Positions 35,518 through 42,667 of a DNA stretch of 64,000 nucleotides are shown here, piece by piece. The notes beneath the pieces were generated by a model that saw only the letters and a list, made by a program, of their open reading frames with translations, ran no database searches and was not told the DNA's origin. The stretch spans positions 1 to 64,000 of the forward strand of contig NZ_WHUF01000002.1 in the NCBI RefSeq assembly GCF_009380165.1, in the 5' to 3' direction. The translations under genes were made by a program, and so were the position numbers. The DNA comes from Rugamonas rivuli (GTDB lineage Bacteria > Pseudomonadota > Gammaproteobacteria > Burkholderiales > Burkholderiaceae_D). How positions within the stretch are numbered: the first letter of the stretch is position 1; each line of letters starts with the position of its first letter.

Positions 35518-37377
35518 TCATTCCCTTCGTTGCTCCAGCTGGGACAGGATGCGGTGGGCGGCTTCGATCCGCGCCGCGCCCGGATAAAATTTGTTGGCCA
35601 GCATGACGATGCCGGTTTTCCGGCCGGGGCTGAAGAGCACGTAGGCGCCGAAGCCGCCGGTCGATCCGGTCTTGTGGAGCAGCGCATCGGCTTGCGGCGC
35701 CAGCGGCGGCGTCAGCGGCGTGACCGGATTGCTCTTCCACGTCACCTGTTCGGACGCGCTGACCAGCAGGCCCGGCAGGCCTGCGGCGGCGGGGTATTGT
35801 TCCCAGATCAGATCCTGGGTCATCGCGCCGAGCTTGAAGTAGCCGATATGCGTAGCCTCGACCGCCTGGCGCAGCGGTTCGTCCAGCGCAGCTTGGCCCA
35901 GGTTGGCGTCGACGAAATGGATCAGGTCCGCCGCCGTGGTCTTGATGCCGTAAGCCTCGGGTTCCAGCACATCGGGATGGACGCGCACCGGCGCATTGGC
36001 GTTGTTATAGCCCTGGGCGTAGTGCCTCATCTGCTCCGCCGGCACCTTGATGTAGGTTTGCCGCATGCCCAGCGCGGGCAGCAGCTGCTTTTCCATCGCG
36101 TCCGCAAAGGGCAGCCCCATGCTCTGGGCGCTGATCATGCCCAGCAGGCCGATAGTCAGGTTGGAGTAGGTTCGGCTGGCGCCGGCGGCGCTGGCCGGCT
36201 GTTGCCAGCTGCGGTAATAGTCCATCAGCTGATCGTAGTTCTTGATGTTGTCGGGCACCTGCATCGGGAATTCGCCGGCCGTGTGCGTGCCCAGGTGGAT
36301 CAGGTTGATGTGGTCGAAGCTGCTGCCGCGCAGCGCCGGCATATGCTGGCTGACCTTGTCGGACAGCGCCAAGCGGCCCTGGGCTTGCGCGTAGGTGGCC
36401 AGCGTGGCCACCAGCGTCTTGCTGACCGAGCCGACCTCGAACAGCGTGTCGCGGTCGACGGGCTGGCGGGTCTCCCGCGAGGCGAGGCCGTAGTTGAAGA
36501 CGTAGTTTTTACCGTGATCGGTGAGCGCCAGCGCCATGCCGGGGACATCGTATTTTTTCATCAGCGGCTCGATGGTCTGGTCCACCGTTTCCCTGAGCAG
36601 TGCCTCCTGTTCCACGGAGCCCAACAGCAGCGGGAGTTCCTTGAGCAGCGCCTCGCGCGCCAATACGCCGGCCGGGACATTCTTCGGCTGCGTGTCGTCC
36701 CTTTGCATCAGGTGCGCGAAGCTGAAGCTGCGCTTGCCCTTGCTTGCCCATCCCACGTACCAGCCGTAGCCGGAAGCGGAGCCGGTCTTGCCGTGGATGC
36801 GCCATCCGGCCAGCGGCTGGTCGATCTGCGTCAGGCGCGCAGTCATGTCGTAGGCGCGGGCGCTGACGCCCAGCTGGCGGTTGACCACCTTGTTCAGGAA
36901 GGTCAGCTGCTCCAGCGGCGAGATCTTCAGCGACGAGGAGATCCACGACAAGGTCAGGCCGTCATGTTCGGCATCGCCCGCGACGTCGGCGTTCCCGTAT
37001 TTGAATTTGCTGGCGTAGCCGGCGAAGCGCTGCATGCCCAGCTGCTGCGTGACCTGCTGCGAATACCAGACCACGGAGTCCTTCATCCACTTGGTGGGAT
37101 CGGTATCCTGGCGCCAGTCGTCGCGCCAATCGACATAGCCTGCACGGAACGGCAGCTTGGGCGTGTGCTGGTCTTTCAGGATGCCGGCGTCGTAGCCCAT
37201 CAGGCTGATGGCGATCTTGAAGGTCGACGCCGGTGTCACCTGGCGCTGGCACTCGCCCCGCTGGAACAAGGTCGGGCCGTTGCTGTCGGCAAGCGCCGTG
37301 CACACTTCGGTGGCGTGGGCGGCGGAAATCGGGACGAGACTAGCCAGCGCCCCCAATATGATGTGGCGAAAATTCAT
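35518..37377 (-). CDS. Class D - class C fusion beta-lactamase
   Basis: 619 residues, ATG 37377 behind AAAGGAG. Signal peptide to about residue 22, then two full serine beta-lactamase domains. Class D (about 23-250): STFK at 51-54, SVV at 101-103, YGN at 127-129, KTG at 197-199. Class C (about 255-619): SVSK at 317-320, YSN at 404-406, KTG at 569-571. The junction (LPLLLGSVEQEALLRETVDQ) has no second signal peptide, so this is one exported polypeptide with both active sites intact. It starts 28 bp after the M56-sensor gene, so the two form an operon. A class C/class D fusion called LRA-13 is known from soil metagenome work; I cannot compare it here. Substrate range is not predictable from motifs. 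Confidence 0.93.
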   Translation of the reverse strand: MNFRHIILGALASLVPISAAHATEVCTALADSNGPTLFQRGECQRQVTPASTFKIAISLMGYDAGILKDQHTPKLPFRAGYVDWRDDWRQDTDPTKWMKDSVVWYSQQVTQQLGMQRFAGYASKFKYGNADVAGDAEHDGLTLSWISSSLKISPLEQLTFLNKVVNRQLGVSARAYDMTARLTQIDQPLAGWRIHGKTGSASGYGWYVGWASKGKRSFSFAHLMQRDDTQPKNVPAGVLAREALLKELPLLLGSVEQEALLRETVDQTIEPLMKKYDVPGMALALTDHGKNYVFNYGLASRETRQPVDRDTLFEVGSVSKTLVATLATYAQAQGRLALSDKVSQHMPALRGSSFDHINLIHLGTHTAGEFPMQVPDNIKNYDQLMDYYRSWQQPASAAGASRTYSNLTIGLLGMISAQSMGLPFADAMEKQLLPALGMRQTYIKVPAEQMRHYAQGYNNANAPVRVHPDVLEPEAYGIKTTAADLIHFVDANLGQAALDEPLRQAVEATHIGYFKLGAMTQDLIWEQYPAAAGLPGLLVSASEQVTWKSNPVTPLTPPLAPQADALLHKTGSTGGFGAYVLFSPGRKTGIVMLANKFYPGAARIEAAHRILSQLEQRRE

Positions 37378-37405
37378 ACAACTCCTTTGGTGGTGTTACG
37401 TGTGT

Positions 37406-39238
37406 TTAGAGCGCGTCCAGTTGCGCAGGCAGGTCGCGCAGGAACGCGTCCTTGGTTCTGGGGCCGGCGGCGGAGCCGGCCTGTTTGTCCGCCAGTACCA
37501 GGCGGGAAAAGACCACGGTGCGCCCGTCCTTGGTGGCCCAGCCGACAAACCAGCCGTAGCTGTGCTGCGGGTCGTCGCTGCCGTCGGCCAGCACCGGCGA
37601 GGCGGTGCCGGTCTTGCCGTGGAGCTGCCAGCCGTTCGGCAAGGTGCCCAGTGCGGTGAGGCGGGCGGTCATGTCGTAGGCGTGGGCCGACAGCGGCAAC
37701 TGCCGGTTGACGACCTTGCGCAGGAAGGCCGTCTGCTCGGCCGCCGATATCTTCAGGCTGGACGCGATCCAGGACATGGCCAGGCCGTTGTCCTTGCCGG
37801 CGTCGCCCGAGACATCCAGGTTGCCGTAGCCGAAGCTGTTCACATACTGCTGGAAACGGCGCGCGCCGATATCGGCCGTCACCTGCTGCGCGTACCACAC
37901 GGTGGAGTTGCGTATCCAGCTGGTCGGGTCGGTCGTGACGCGCCAGTCGGGGTTCCAGTCGATATAGCCGGGCTTGAACGGCAGGCTGGGGGAGTGGGCG
38001 TCGCGCAGTATGCCGCTGTCATAGCCCATCAGGCTGACGGCGATGTTGAAGGTCGACGCCGGCGTGACGCGCTCGTCGCAAAGGCCGTCGTGGACCAGCT
38101 GCGCGCCGCTGGCGGCATCGACCATTTCGGTGCAGCTGAAGGTGGCCGGCGTTGCCGTATGCGCTGTCGGCGCGGCGCGGTCGGCCAGGGCGGGCTGGAA
38201 TGCCAGGCTGGTGGCGAAGACGCCTGCCAGGCCGGTGATGGTGGCGGCGCGCGCCCACGGTCCGCGCGGCGTGGCGCCCGGTTCGCGGATCAGGCTGATG
38301 CGCGCGGCCACCGTACGGGCGCTGACGCCGCCGAAGGCCAGCGCTGTATTGGCTGGATGCGTAGCTGGATGCGTGGCCGGATGCGGCTGCAAGCGCAGTT
38401 GCGCCACCAGCGCGGCCGCATACGCCTTGCGCTGCGCTGGAGGGCGGTTGCGCAGCACGTCGCGGTCGCAACCGAGCTCCTGCGCCCATGCCAGGTTGTC
38501 GCGCAGCAGACGCATGAAGGGATTGAACCACAGCAGTGTTTGCAGCACGATGCCGGCGCTCATCCATTGCAGGTCGTGACGGCGCAGATGCGTCAGTTCG
38601 TGTTCGACGATCATCTGCTGCTGCTCCGGGTCGAAGCTGCGCAGGTGGCGCGGCAGCAGCAGGCGCGGGCGGAACCAGCCGAACAGCATCGGCGAGATCG
38701 GCGCATCGACTTCGATGACGGTGAGCGATGGCGGCGGCGGTGTGGCGGCGATGTCCAGGCCCAGATGCCGGCCCGCCAGGATCAGGCGCTCGCCGGTGGC
38801 GGCCAGGCCGTTCAGTGTGCGGTGCGCCTGTAGCACGCGGCCTGTGGTGTAGGCCAGCCCCAGCAAGTAGAGCGACAGCCAGGCTTGCGCGCCGAAGGTC
38901 AGCCAGGCGCGGTAGTCGGTTGCCGCATTGCCGCTATCGGCCTTGGCGGCGGCCGGCGCCGGTGTAGCGGCGTGGTCCGGAGCGGCGGGGGAGGCCAGCA
39001 TGGTCTCGGGCAGTTCTATCGCAGGAAGCAGGCGCAGCCGCTCGCTGTGCGGCAGCAGGATGGCCAGGAAGGTCGCGATGATCGTCATCTGGCCCAGCAG
39101 CCAGGTGGAGCGCTGCACGGCGACCTGGGGCAGGTGGCGGCGGCAGGCGGCCGTCAATGCCCACACCACCAGGCCGGCGGCCAGGCAGCCCAGGCTGGCG
39201 AGCAGAAAACGGAATATCAGAAAGGTGGAAATGGCCAT
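37406..39238 (-). CDS. BlaR1-like M56 metallopeptidase fused to a class D beta-lactamase-like sensor domain lacking the active-site Lys
   Basis: Start set at ATG 39238 (MAISTFLIFRF); the ATG at 39265 lies inside the operator dyads. 610 residues. Membrane helices about 3-30, 46-62, 112-131 and 333-348; zinc motif HELTH at 213-217 with Glu254 (QELGCDRD) as third ligand. The region about 352-610 is class D beta-lactamase-like and topologically periplasmic, as in BlaR1. Its motifs are STFN at 395-398, STV at 445-447, YGN at 471-473 and KTG at 542-544. The Lys of STxK is Asn (codon AAC at 38045-38047). It closely resembles the class D half of the next gene. BlaR1 proteins sense beta-lactams by acylation and trigger cleavage of BlaI; no BlaI gene is adjacent. 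Confidence 0.9.
   Translation of the reverse strand: MAISTFLIFRFLLASLGCLAAGLVVWALTAACRRHLPQVAVQRSTWLLGQMTIIATFLAILLPHSERLRLLPAIELPETMLASPAAPDHAATPAPAAAKADSGNAATDYRAWLTFGAQAWLSLYLLGLAYTTGRVLQAHRTLNGLAATGERLILAGRHLGLDIAATPPPPSLTVIEVDAPISPMLFGWFRPRLLLPRHLRSFDPEQQQMIVEHELTHLRRHDLQWMSAGIVLQTLLWFNPFMRLLRDNLAWAQELGCDRDVLRNRPPAQRKAYAAALVAQLRLQPHPATHPATHPANTALAFGGVSARTVAARISLIREPGATPRGPWARAATITGLAGVFATSLAFQPALADRAAPTAHTATPATFSCTEMVDAASGAQLVHDGLCDERVTPASTFNIAVSLMGYDSGILRDAHSPSLPFKPGYIDWNPDWRVTTDPTSWIRNSTVWYAQQVTADIGARRFQQYVNSFGYGNLDVSGDAGKDNGLAMSWIASSLKISAAEQTAFLRKVVNRQLPLSAHAYDMTARLTALGTLPNGWQLHGKTGTASPVLADGSDDPQHSYGWFVGWATKDGRTVVFSRLVLADKQAGSAAGPRTKDAFLRDLPAQLDAL
38352..38387. repeat. 12-bp tandem repeat inside the M56-sensor gene
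   Basis: Three copies of a 12-bp unit, GCTGGATGCGTA with small changes, encode the His-Pro-Ala-Thr run HPATHPATHPAN between the peptidase part and the fourth membrane helix. Copy number changes would keep frame. Confidence 0.75.
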
Positions 39239-39250
39239 ACGACGCCTTTG

Positions 39251-39287
39251 TGCGACAGATGTCACGCATTATGTGACACGTGTCGCA
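39251..39287. promoter_or_regulatory. Paired palindromic operators before the beta-lactamase operon
   Basis: GACAGATGTC (39254-39263) and GACACGTGTC (39275-39284) have centres exactly 21 bp apart and are mirror images of each other in their flanks, 13-50 bp before the M56-sensor start. ACA-N2-TGT dyads are the geometry of BlaI/MecI/CopY repressor sites. Read instead as TGCGA-N6-TCACG and TGTGA-N6-TCGCA, both also resemble CRP-family sites. Which reading is right cannot be decided here. Confidence 0.6.
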
Positions 39288-39318
39288 AGACGTCAAGAAC
39301 CTTTGTTGCCCGGGTTGG

Positions 39319-40173
39319 TCAGCCGATGAAGGAGTCGAACTGCAGGTCGAACTCTTGCAGCGCTTTCTGGGCGTTCTGCATCTTCTTGCGGAACTCGGGG
39401 CCGCGTTGCAGCGCCAGGCCGACCGCCAGCACGTCGATCACCACCAGGTAGGCCAGGCGCGCCGAGATCGGCGTGTAGGGATCGATGTTGAAGATCAGGT
39501 CGATCGGGATCAGCACCGTCGCCAGGTCCGCCAGCGGCGTGCCCGATGGCGCCAGCACGATCACGTCGGCGCCGCCGCGGCGGGCCAGCTTGATCGAGCG
39601 CACCAGCGACGGGCTGTTGCCGCGCTGCGAAATCGCCACCACGGCGTCGCCGGTGCGCAGCAGGGCGGCGGCGATACTGTGGATGTGCGGGTCGGCGTAG
39701 GCCACGGTCGGCACGCCGGAACGGAAGAACTTGTGCTGCGCATCCGCCGCCACGATGCCCGATGTGCCCTGGCCGTAGAACTCGATCTTGTTGGCCTTGG
39801 ACAGGATGTCCAGCGCCTTCTGGATCGCTTCCGGGTCGAGGTTGTTGCGCAGGTCCAGCAGCGTGTTGATCGAGCGGCTACAGATCTTGTTGACCAGGTC
39901 TGCGGCCAGGTCGTCCTGGGTCGGCTGCTCGTTCAGGCCGGGCAGGGCCAGCGCCAGGCCTTGCGCCAGCTTGAGCTTGAACTCATGCCAGCCATCGTAG
40001 CCCAGCGTGCGGCAAAAACGCACCACGGTCGGCTCGGACACCTGCGCGCTCTTGGCGAGCGCCGTGATGTTCTGGCTGACCGTCTGGCCCGGATGATCGA
40101 GTACGGCCAGCGCGACCTTGCGCTCAGATTTGGAGAGCGAGTCGAGCTGGGTACGGATGGAGTCTAAAAGCAT
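39319..40173 (-). CDS. hexR: RpiR-family transcriptional regulator HexR
   Basis: 284 residues: N-terminal RpiR helix-turn-helix (about 1-77; LDSLSKSERKVALAVLDHPG, SEPTVVRFCRTLGYDGWHEF) and a C-terminal SIS sugar-phosphate domain (about 115-250; FYGQGTSGIVAADAQHKFFR, ISQRGNSPSLVRSIKLA). HexR represses zwf, edd-eda and related genes and releases DNA on binding 2-keto-3-deoxy-6-phosphogluconate. It directly abuts zwf (0 bp between), and candidate HexR boxes lie before zwf and between pgi and edd, which supports the specific call. Confidence 0.88.
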   Translation of the reverse strand: MLLDSIRTQLDSLSKSERKVALAVLDHPGQTVSQNITALAKSAQVSEPTVVRFCRTLGYDGWHEFKLKLAQGLALALPGLNEQPTQDDLAADLVNKICSRSINTLLDLRNNLDPEAIQKALDILSKANKIEFYGQGTSGIVAADAQHKFFRSGVPTVAYADPHIHSIAAALLRTGDAVVAISQRGNSPSLVRSIKLARRGGADVIVLAPSGTPLADLATVLIPIDLIFNIDPYTPISARLAYLVVIDVLAVGLALQRGPEFRKKMQNAQKALQEFDLQFDSFIG

Positions 40174-41646
40174 TTAATCCTCAGGCAAAGCTTCTTCGCG
40201 CCACTGAAGGCCATCGCGGCCGATCAGTGCCGATGCGGCGGCAGGGCCCCACGTGCCGGAGGCGTATGGAATCGGGAAGCTGTCGTCGGCTTCCCAGTTG
40301 TTCAGGATAGGTTCGACCCATTCCCACGCCGCTTCCAGTTCGTCGCCGCGCATGAACAGCGTCAGCTGGCCGCGCAGCACGTCGAGCAGCAGGCGCTCGT
40401 AAGCGTCCATGCGTGGCGATTTGAACGATTCGCGGAAGTCCAGTTCCAGCTCCGCCTGCTTCAGGCGCATGCCGTCGCCCGGCGTCTTGGCCATCAGGTT
40501 CATGCGCAGGCCTTCGTCCGGCTGCAAGCGGATCACCAGCGAGTTGGGCTGGAAGCTGTTGGTCGGCTGCGCGAAGATCGAATGCGGGATCTGCTTGAAG
40601 CGCACCACGATCTCGGCCAGGCCGTCGGCCATGCGCTTGCCGGTACGCAGGTAGAACGGCACGCCGGCCCAACGCCAGGTATCGATTTCCGCCTTCATCG
40701 CCACGAAGGTCTCGGTGCGCGAATGTTCCGGCGCATCCGGTTCGTCGCGGTAGCTCGGCACTGCCTTGCCGTCCACGTGGCCGGCGCGGTACTGGCCGCG
40801 CACGATGTTCTGCGCCAGCGTGGTCGGGGTGAATTTTTTCAGCGAACGCAGCACCTGCAATTTCGCATCGCGCACGGCGTCCGGCGCGATCGAGGTCGGC
40901 GGCTCCATGGCGACGATACACAGCAGTTGCAGCAGGTGGTTTTGCAGCATGTCGCGCAGCGCGCCCGAGGTGTCGTAGTAGCCCATGCGGTTGCCCACGC
41001 CCAGCTTCTCGGCGATGGTGATCTGCACGTCGGAGATCCACTCGCGGCGCCACAGCGGCTCGAACAGGATGTTACCGAAGCGCAGGGCCAGCAGATTCTG
41101 CACGGTCTCCTTGCCCAGGTAGTGGTCGATACGGTAGATCTGCGACTCTTCGAAGACCTTGCCCACTTCGGCGTTGATCTGTTTGGCCGAGGCCAGGTCG
41201 CGGCCCAGCGGTTTTTCCAGCACCACGCGCGAGTTCTTCGTCACCAGGCCGTTGGTCTTCAGGTTCTCGCAGATCTGAGAGAAGATCGCCGGCGGCGTCG
41301 CCAGGTAGTAGACCTTGGTGATGGCGTCGTCCTTGCGCAGCGCCTCGACCAGCGATTTGTAGCTGTCGGAGTCGGTGGCGTTGAGCGACACATACACGAT
41401 GCGGGCGGTGAACTTGGCCCAGGCGGCCGGCGTGACGGCCGGCGACTTGATGTGCGGTTTGGACGTGGTCTCTACCGTGTTGAGGAAGTCTTGCTGGCTG
41501 GCGTCGGCGCGGCCGACGCAGATGATGCGGGCGGTGGCCGGCAAGTCGTTGGCCACGTCGCGGGCGTACATCGCGGGCAGCAATTTGCGCATCGCCAGAT
41601 CGCCGCTGCCGCCAAACAGAACCAGGTCAAAATCGGTAAGAGCCAT
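40174..41646 (-). CDS. zwf: Glucose-6-phosphate 1-dehydrogenase
   Basis: 490 residues. NADP-binding start FGGSGDLAMRKLLPAMY, catalytic motif RIDHYLGKE (about 176-184), and the C-terminal sugar-binding domain with KPxDE-like surroundings. Oxidises glucose-6-phosphate to 6-phosphogluconolactone, feeding the Entner-Doudoroff and pentose phosphate routes. Co-transcribed with hexR; two HexR-like boxes lie 51-97 bp before its start, so autoregulated control is expected. Confidence 0.97.
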   Translation of the reverse strand: MALTDFDLVLFGGSGDLAMRKLLPAMYARDVANDLPATARIICVGRADASQQDFLNTVETTSKPHIKSPAVTPAAWAKFTARIVYVSLNATDSDSYKSLVEALRKDDAITKVYYLATPPAIFSQICENLKTNGLVTKNSRVVLEKPLGRDLASAKQINAEVGKVFEESQIYRIDHYLGKETVQNLLALRFGNILFEPLWRREWISDVQITIAEKLGVGNRMGYYDTSGALRDMLQNHLLQLLCIVAMEPPTSIAPDAVRDAKLQVLRSLKKFTPTTLAQNIVRGQYRAGHVDGKAVPSYRDEPDAPEHSRTETFVAMKAEIDTWRWAGVPFYLRTGKRMADGLAEIVVRFKQIPHSIFAQPTNSFQPNSLVIRLQPDEGLRMNLMAKTPGDGMRLKQAELELDFRESFKSPRMDAYERLLLDVLRGQLTLFMRGDELEAAWEWVEPILNNWEADDSFPIPYASGTWGPAAASALIGRDGLQWREEALPED

Positions 41647-41696
41647 AATTATTCGCAGTATGTAGAGTGCTGAAAGAGGGATGTCTAGTCGTGACC

Positions 41697-41743
41697 GTAA
41701 ATTTACTACGCAAATTATCGTTTTGCAAGAAAATTTACTACAA
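41697..41743. promoter_or_regulatory. Two HexR-like boxes before zwf
   Basis: On the minus strand GTAGTAAATTTAC (41697-41709) and TTGTAGTAAATTTTC (41729-41743) share the core TAGTAAATTT, with centres 33 bp apart (about three helical turns). This pseudo-palindromic core fits published HexR motifs of the TGTARTnnAnTTACA kind. Confidence 0.65.
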
Positions 41744-41766
41744 ATGCTGCGGTTGCAGCATATAGT

Positions 41767-42663
41767 TTATTCGATATAGGCAGGCTCCGTGCGGCCGGCC
41801 ACATCGACGCGGATGGCCAGCAGTTTGCCGCTGAGCGGATACTGGGCCAGTTCGGGCGCGGGACGGGCGCCGGCGCTGGTGACGTACAGCGTGCGCAGGT
41901 CGGCGCCGCCGAAGGCCATCATGGTCGGGCAGCGCACCGGCAGCGCGATCTCGCCGATCAATTCGCCGGACGGCGACAGCTTGACCAGGCGCGCGCCTTC
42001 GAACATCGCCACCCAGTAATTGCCTTCGCTGTCGACGGCGGCGCCGTCGGGACGGCCGCCGTAGTTGTTCTCCTTGTCCATCGAGAACTGGTGCAGCAGG
42101 CGCTGGTTGGAAGCGAGTCCGGTGGCGACGTCGAAGTCCAGCTTCGTGACGCGGTGGGCGCTGGTGTCGGCGTGGTACATGGCCGTGTAGTCCGGGCTGA
42201 AACCTAGGCCGTTGGAGTTGGTCATGCCGCCCGACCAGGCTTTGCGGATCGCGCCTTTTTCGAGCACGAACATCTCGGCGGCCGGCTTGTCGCGCGGTTC
42301 GTAGATGGTGCCGACCCAGAAGCGTCCGGCGCCGTCGACGTGGCCGTCGTTGAAGCGGGTGATGGCGGTGTCGTAGGGCGCGGCGGCGATTTCGGTCAGG
42401 CGTACTTCATCGCTGCCGGTGTCCAGGTGCGCGAAGCCGCTGCGCATGGCGACCACCAGGCCGCCCTGGTTGCTGACGGCCAGCGTGGCCGGTTCGCTGG
42501 AGAGCTTCCACGAACGGTGCGCGCCAGTGGCGGGGTCGAGGCGGTGCACGGTGAAGGTGGGGATGTCGACCCAGTATAGCGCCTGCTCCTGCGCGTGCCA
42601 CAACGGGCACTCGCCGGTTTGCATGACGGCGTCGTAGGCGATTTCGATGTGTGGTGTGCTCAT
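41767..42663 (-). CDS. SMP-30/gluconolactonase family protein
   Basis: 298 residues with the six-bladed propeller signatures: GECPLWHAQEQALYWVDI near the start (metal Glu), RFNDGHVDGAGRFWVGTIYE, GMTNSNGLGFSPD and GGRPDGAAVDSEGNYWVA. Such enzymes hydrolyse sugar lactones. Placed between pgi and zwf (5 bp after pgi), it most likely supplies the 6-phosphogluconolactonase or gluconolactonase step next to Zwf; no separate pgl gene is seen in the window. Confidence 0.9.
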   Translation of the reverse strand: MSTPHIEIAYDAVMQTGECPLWHAQEQALYWVDIPTFTVHRLDPATGAHRSWKLSSEPATLAVSNQGGLVVAMRSGFAHLDTGSDEVRLTEIAAAPYDTAITRFNDGHVDGAGRFWVGTIYEPRDKPAAEMFVLEKGAIRKAWSGGMTNSNGLGFSPDYTAMYHADTSAHRVTKLDFDVATGLASNQRLLHQFSMDKENNYGGRPDGAAVDSEGNYWVAMFEGARLVKLSPSGELIGEIALPVRCPTMMAFGGADLRTLYVTSAGARPAPELAQYPLSGKLLAIRVDVAGRTEPAYIE

Positions 42664-42667
42664 GGTC

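Noticed and set aside
35381..35740. 119-codon minus-strand frame overlapping the end of the fusion lactamase, considered as a possible small repressor (BlaI-like)
   Set aside because: It is an out-of-frame reading of the class C domain and has no helix-turn-helix; it gives no support for a blaI gene here.
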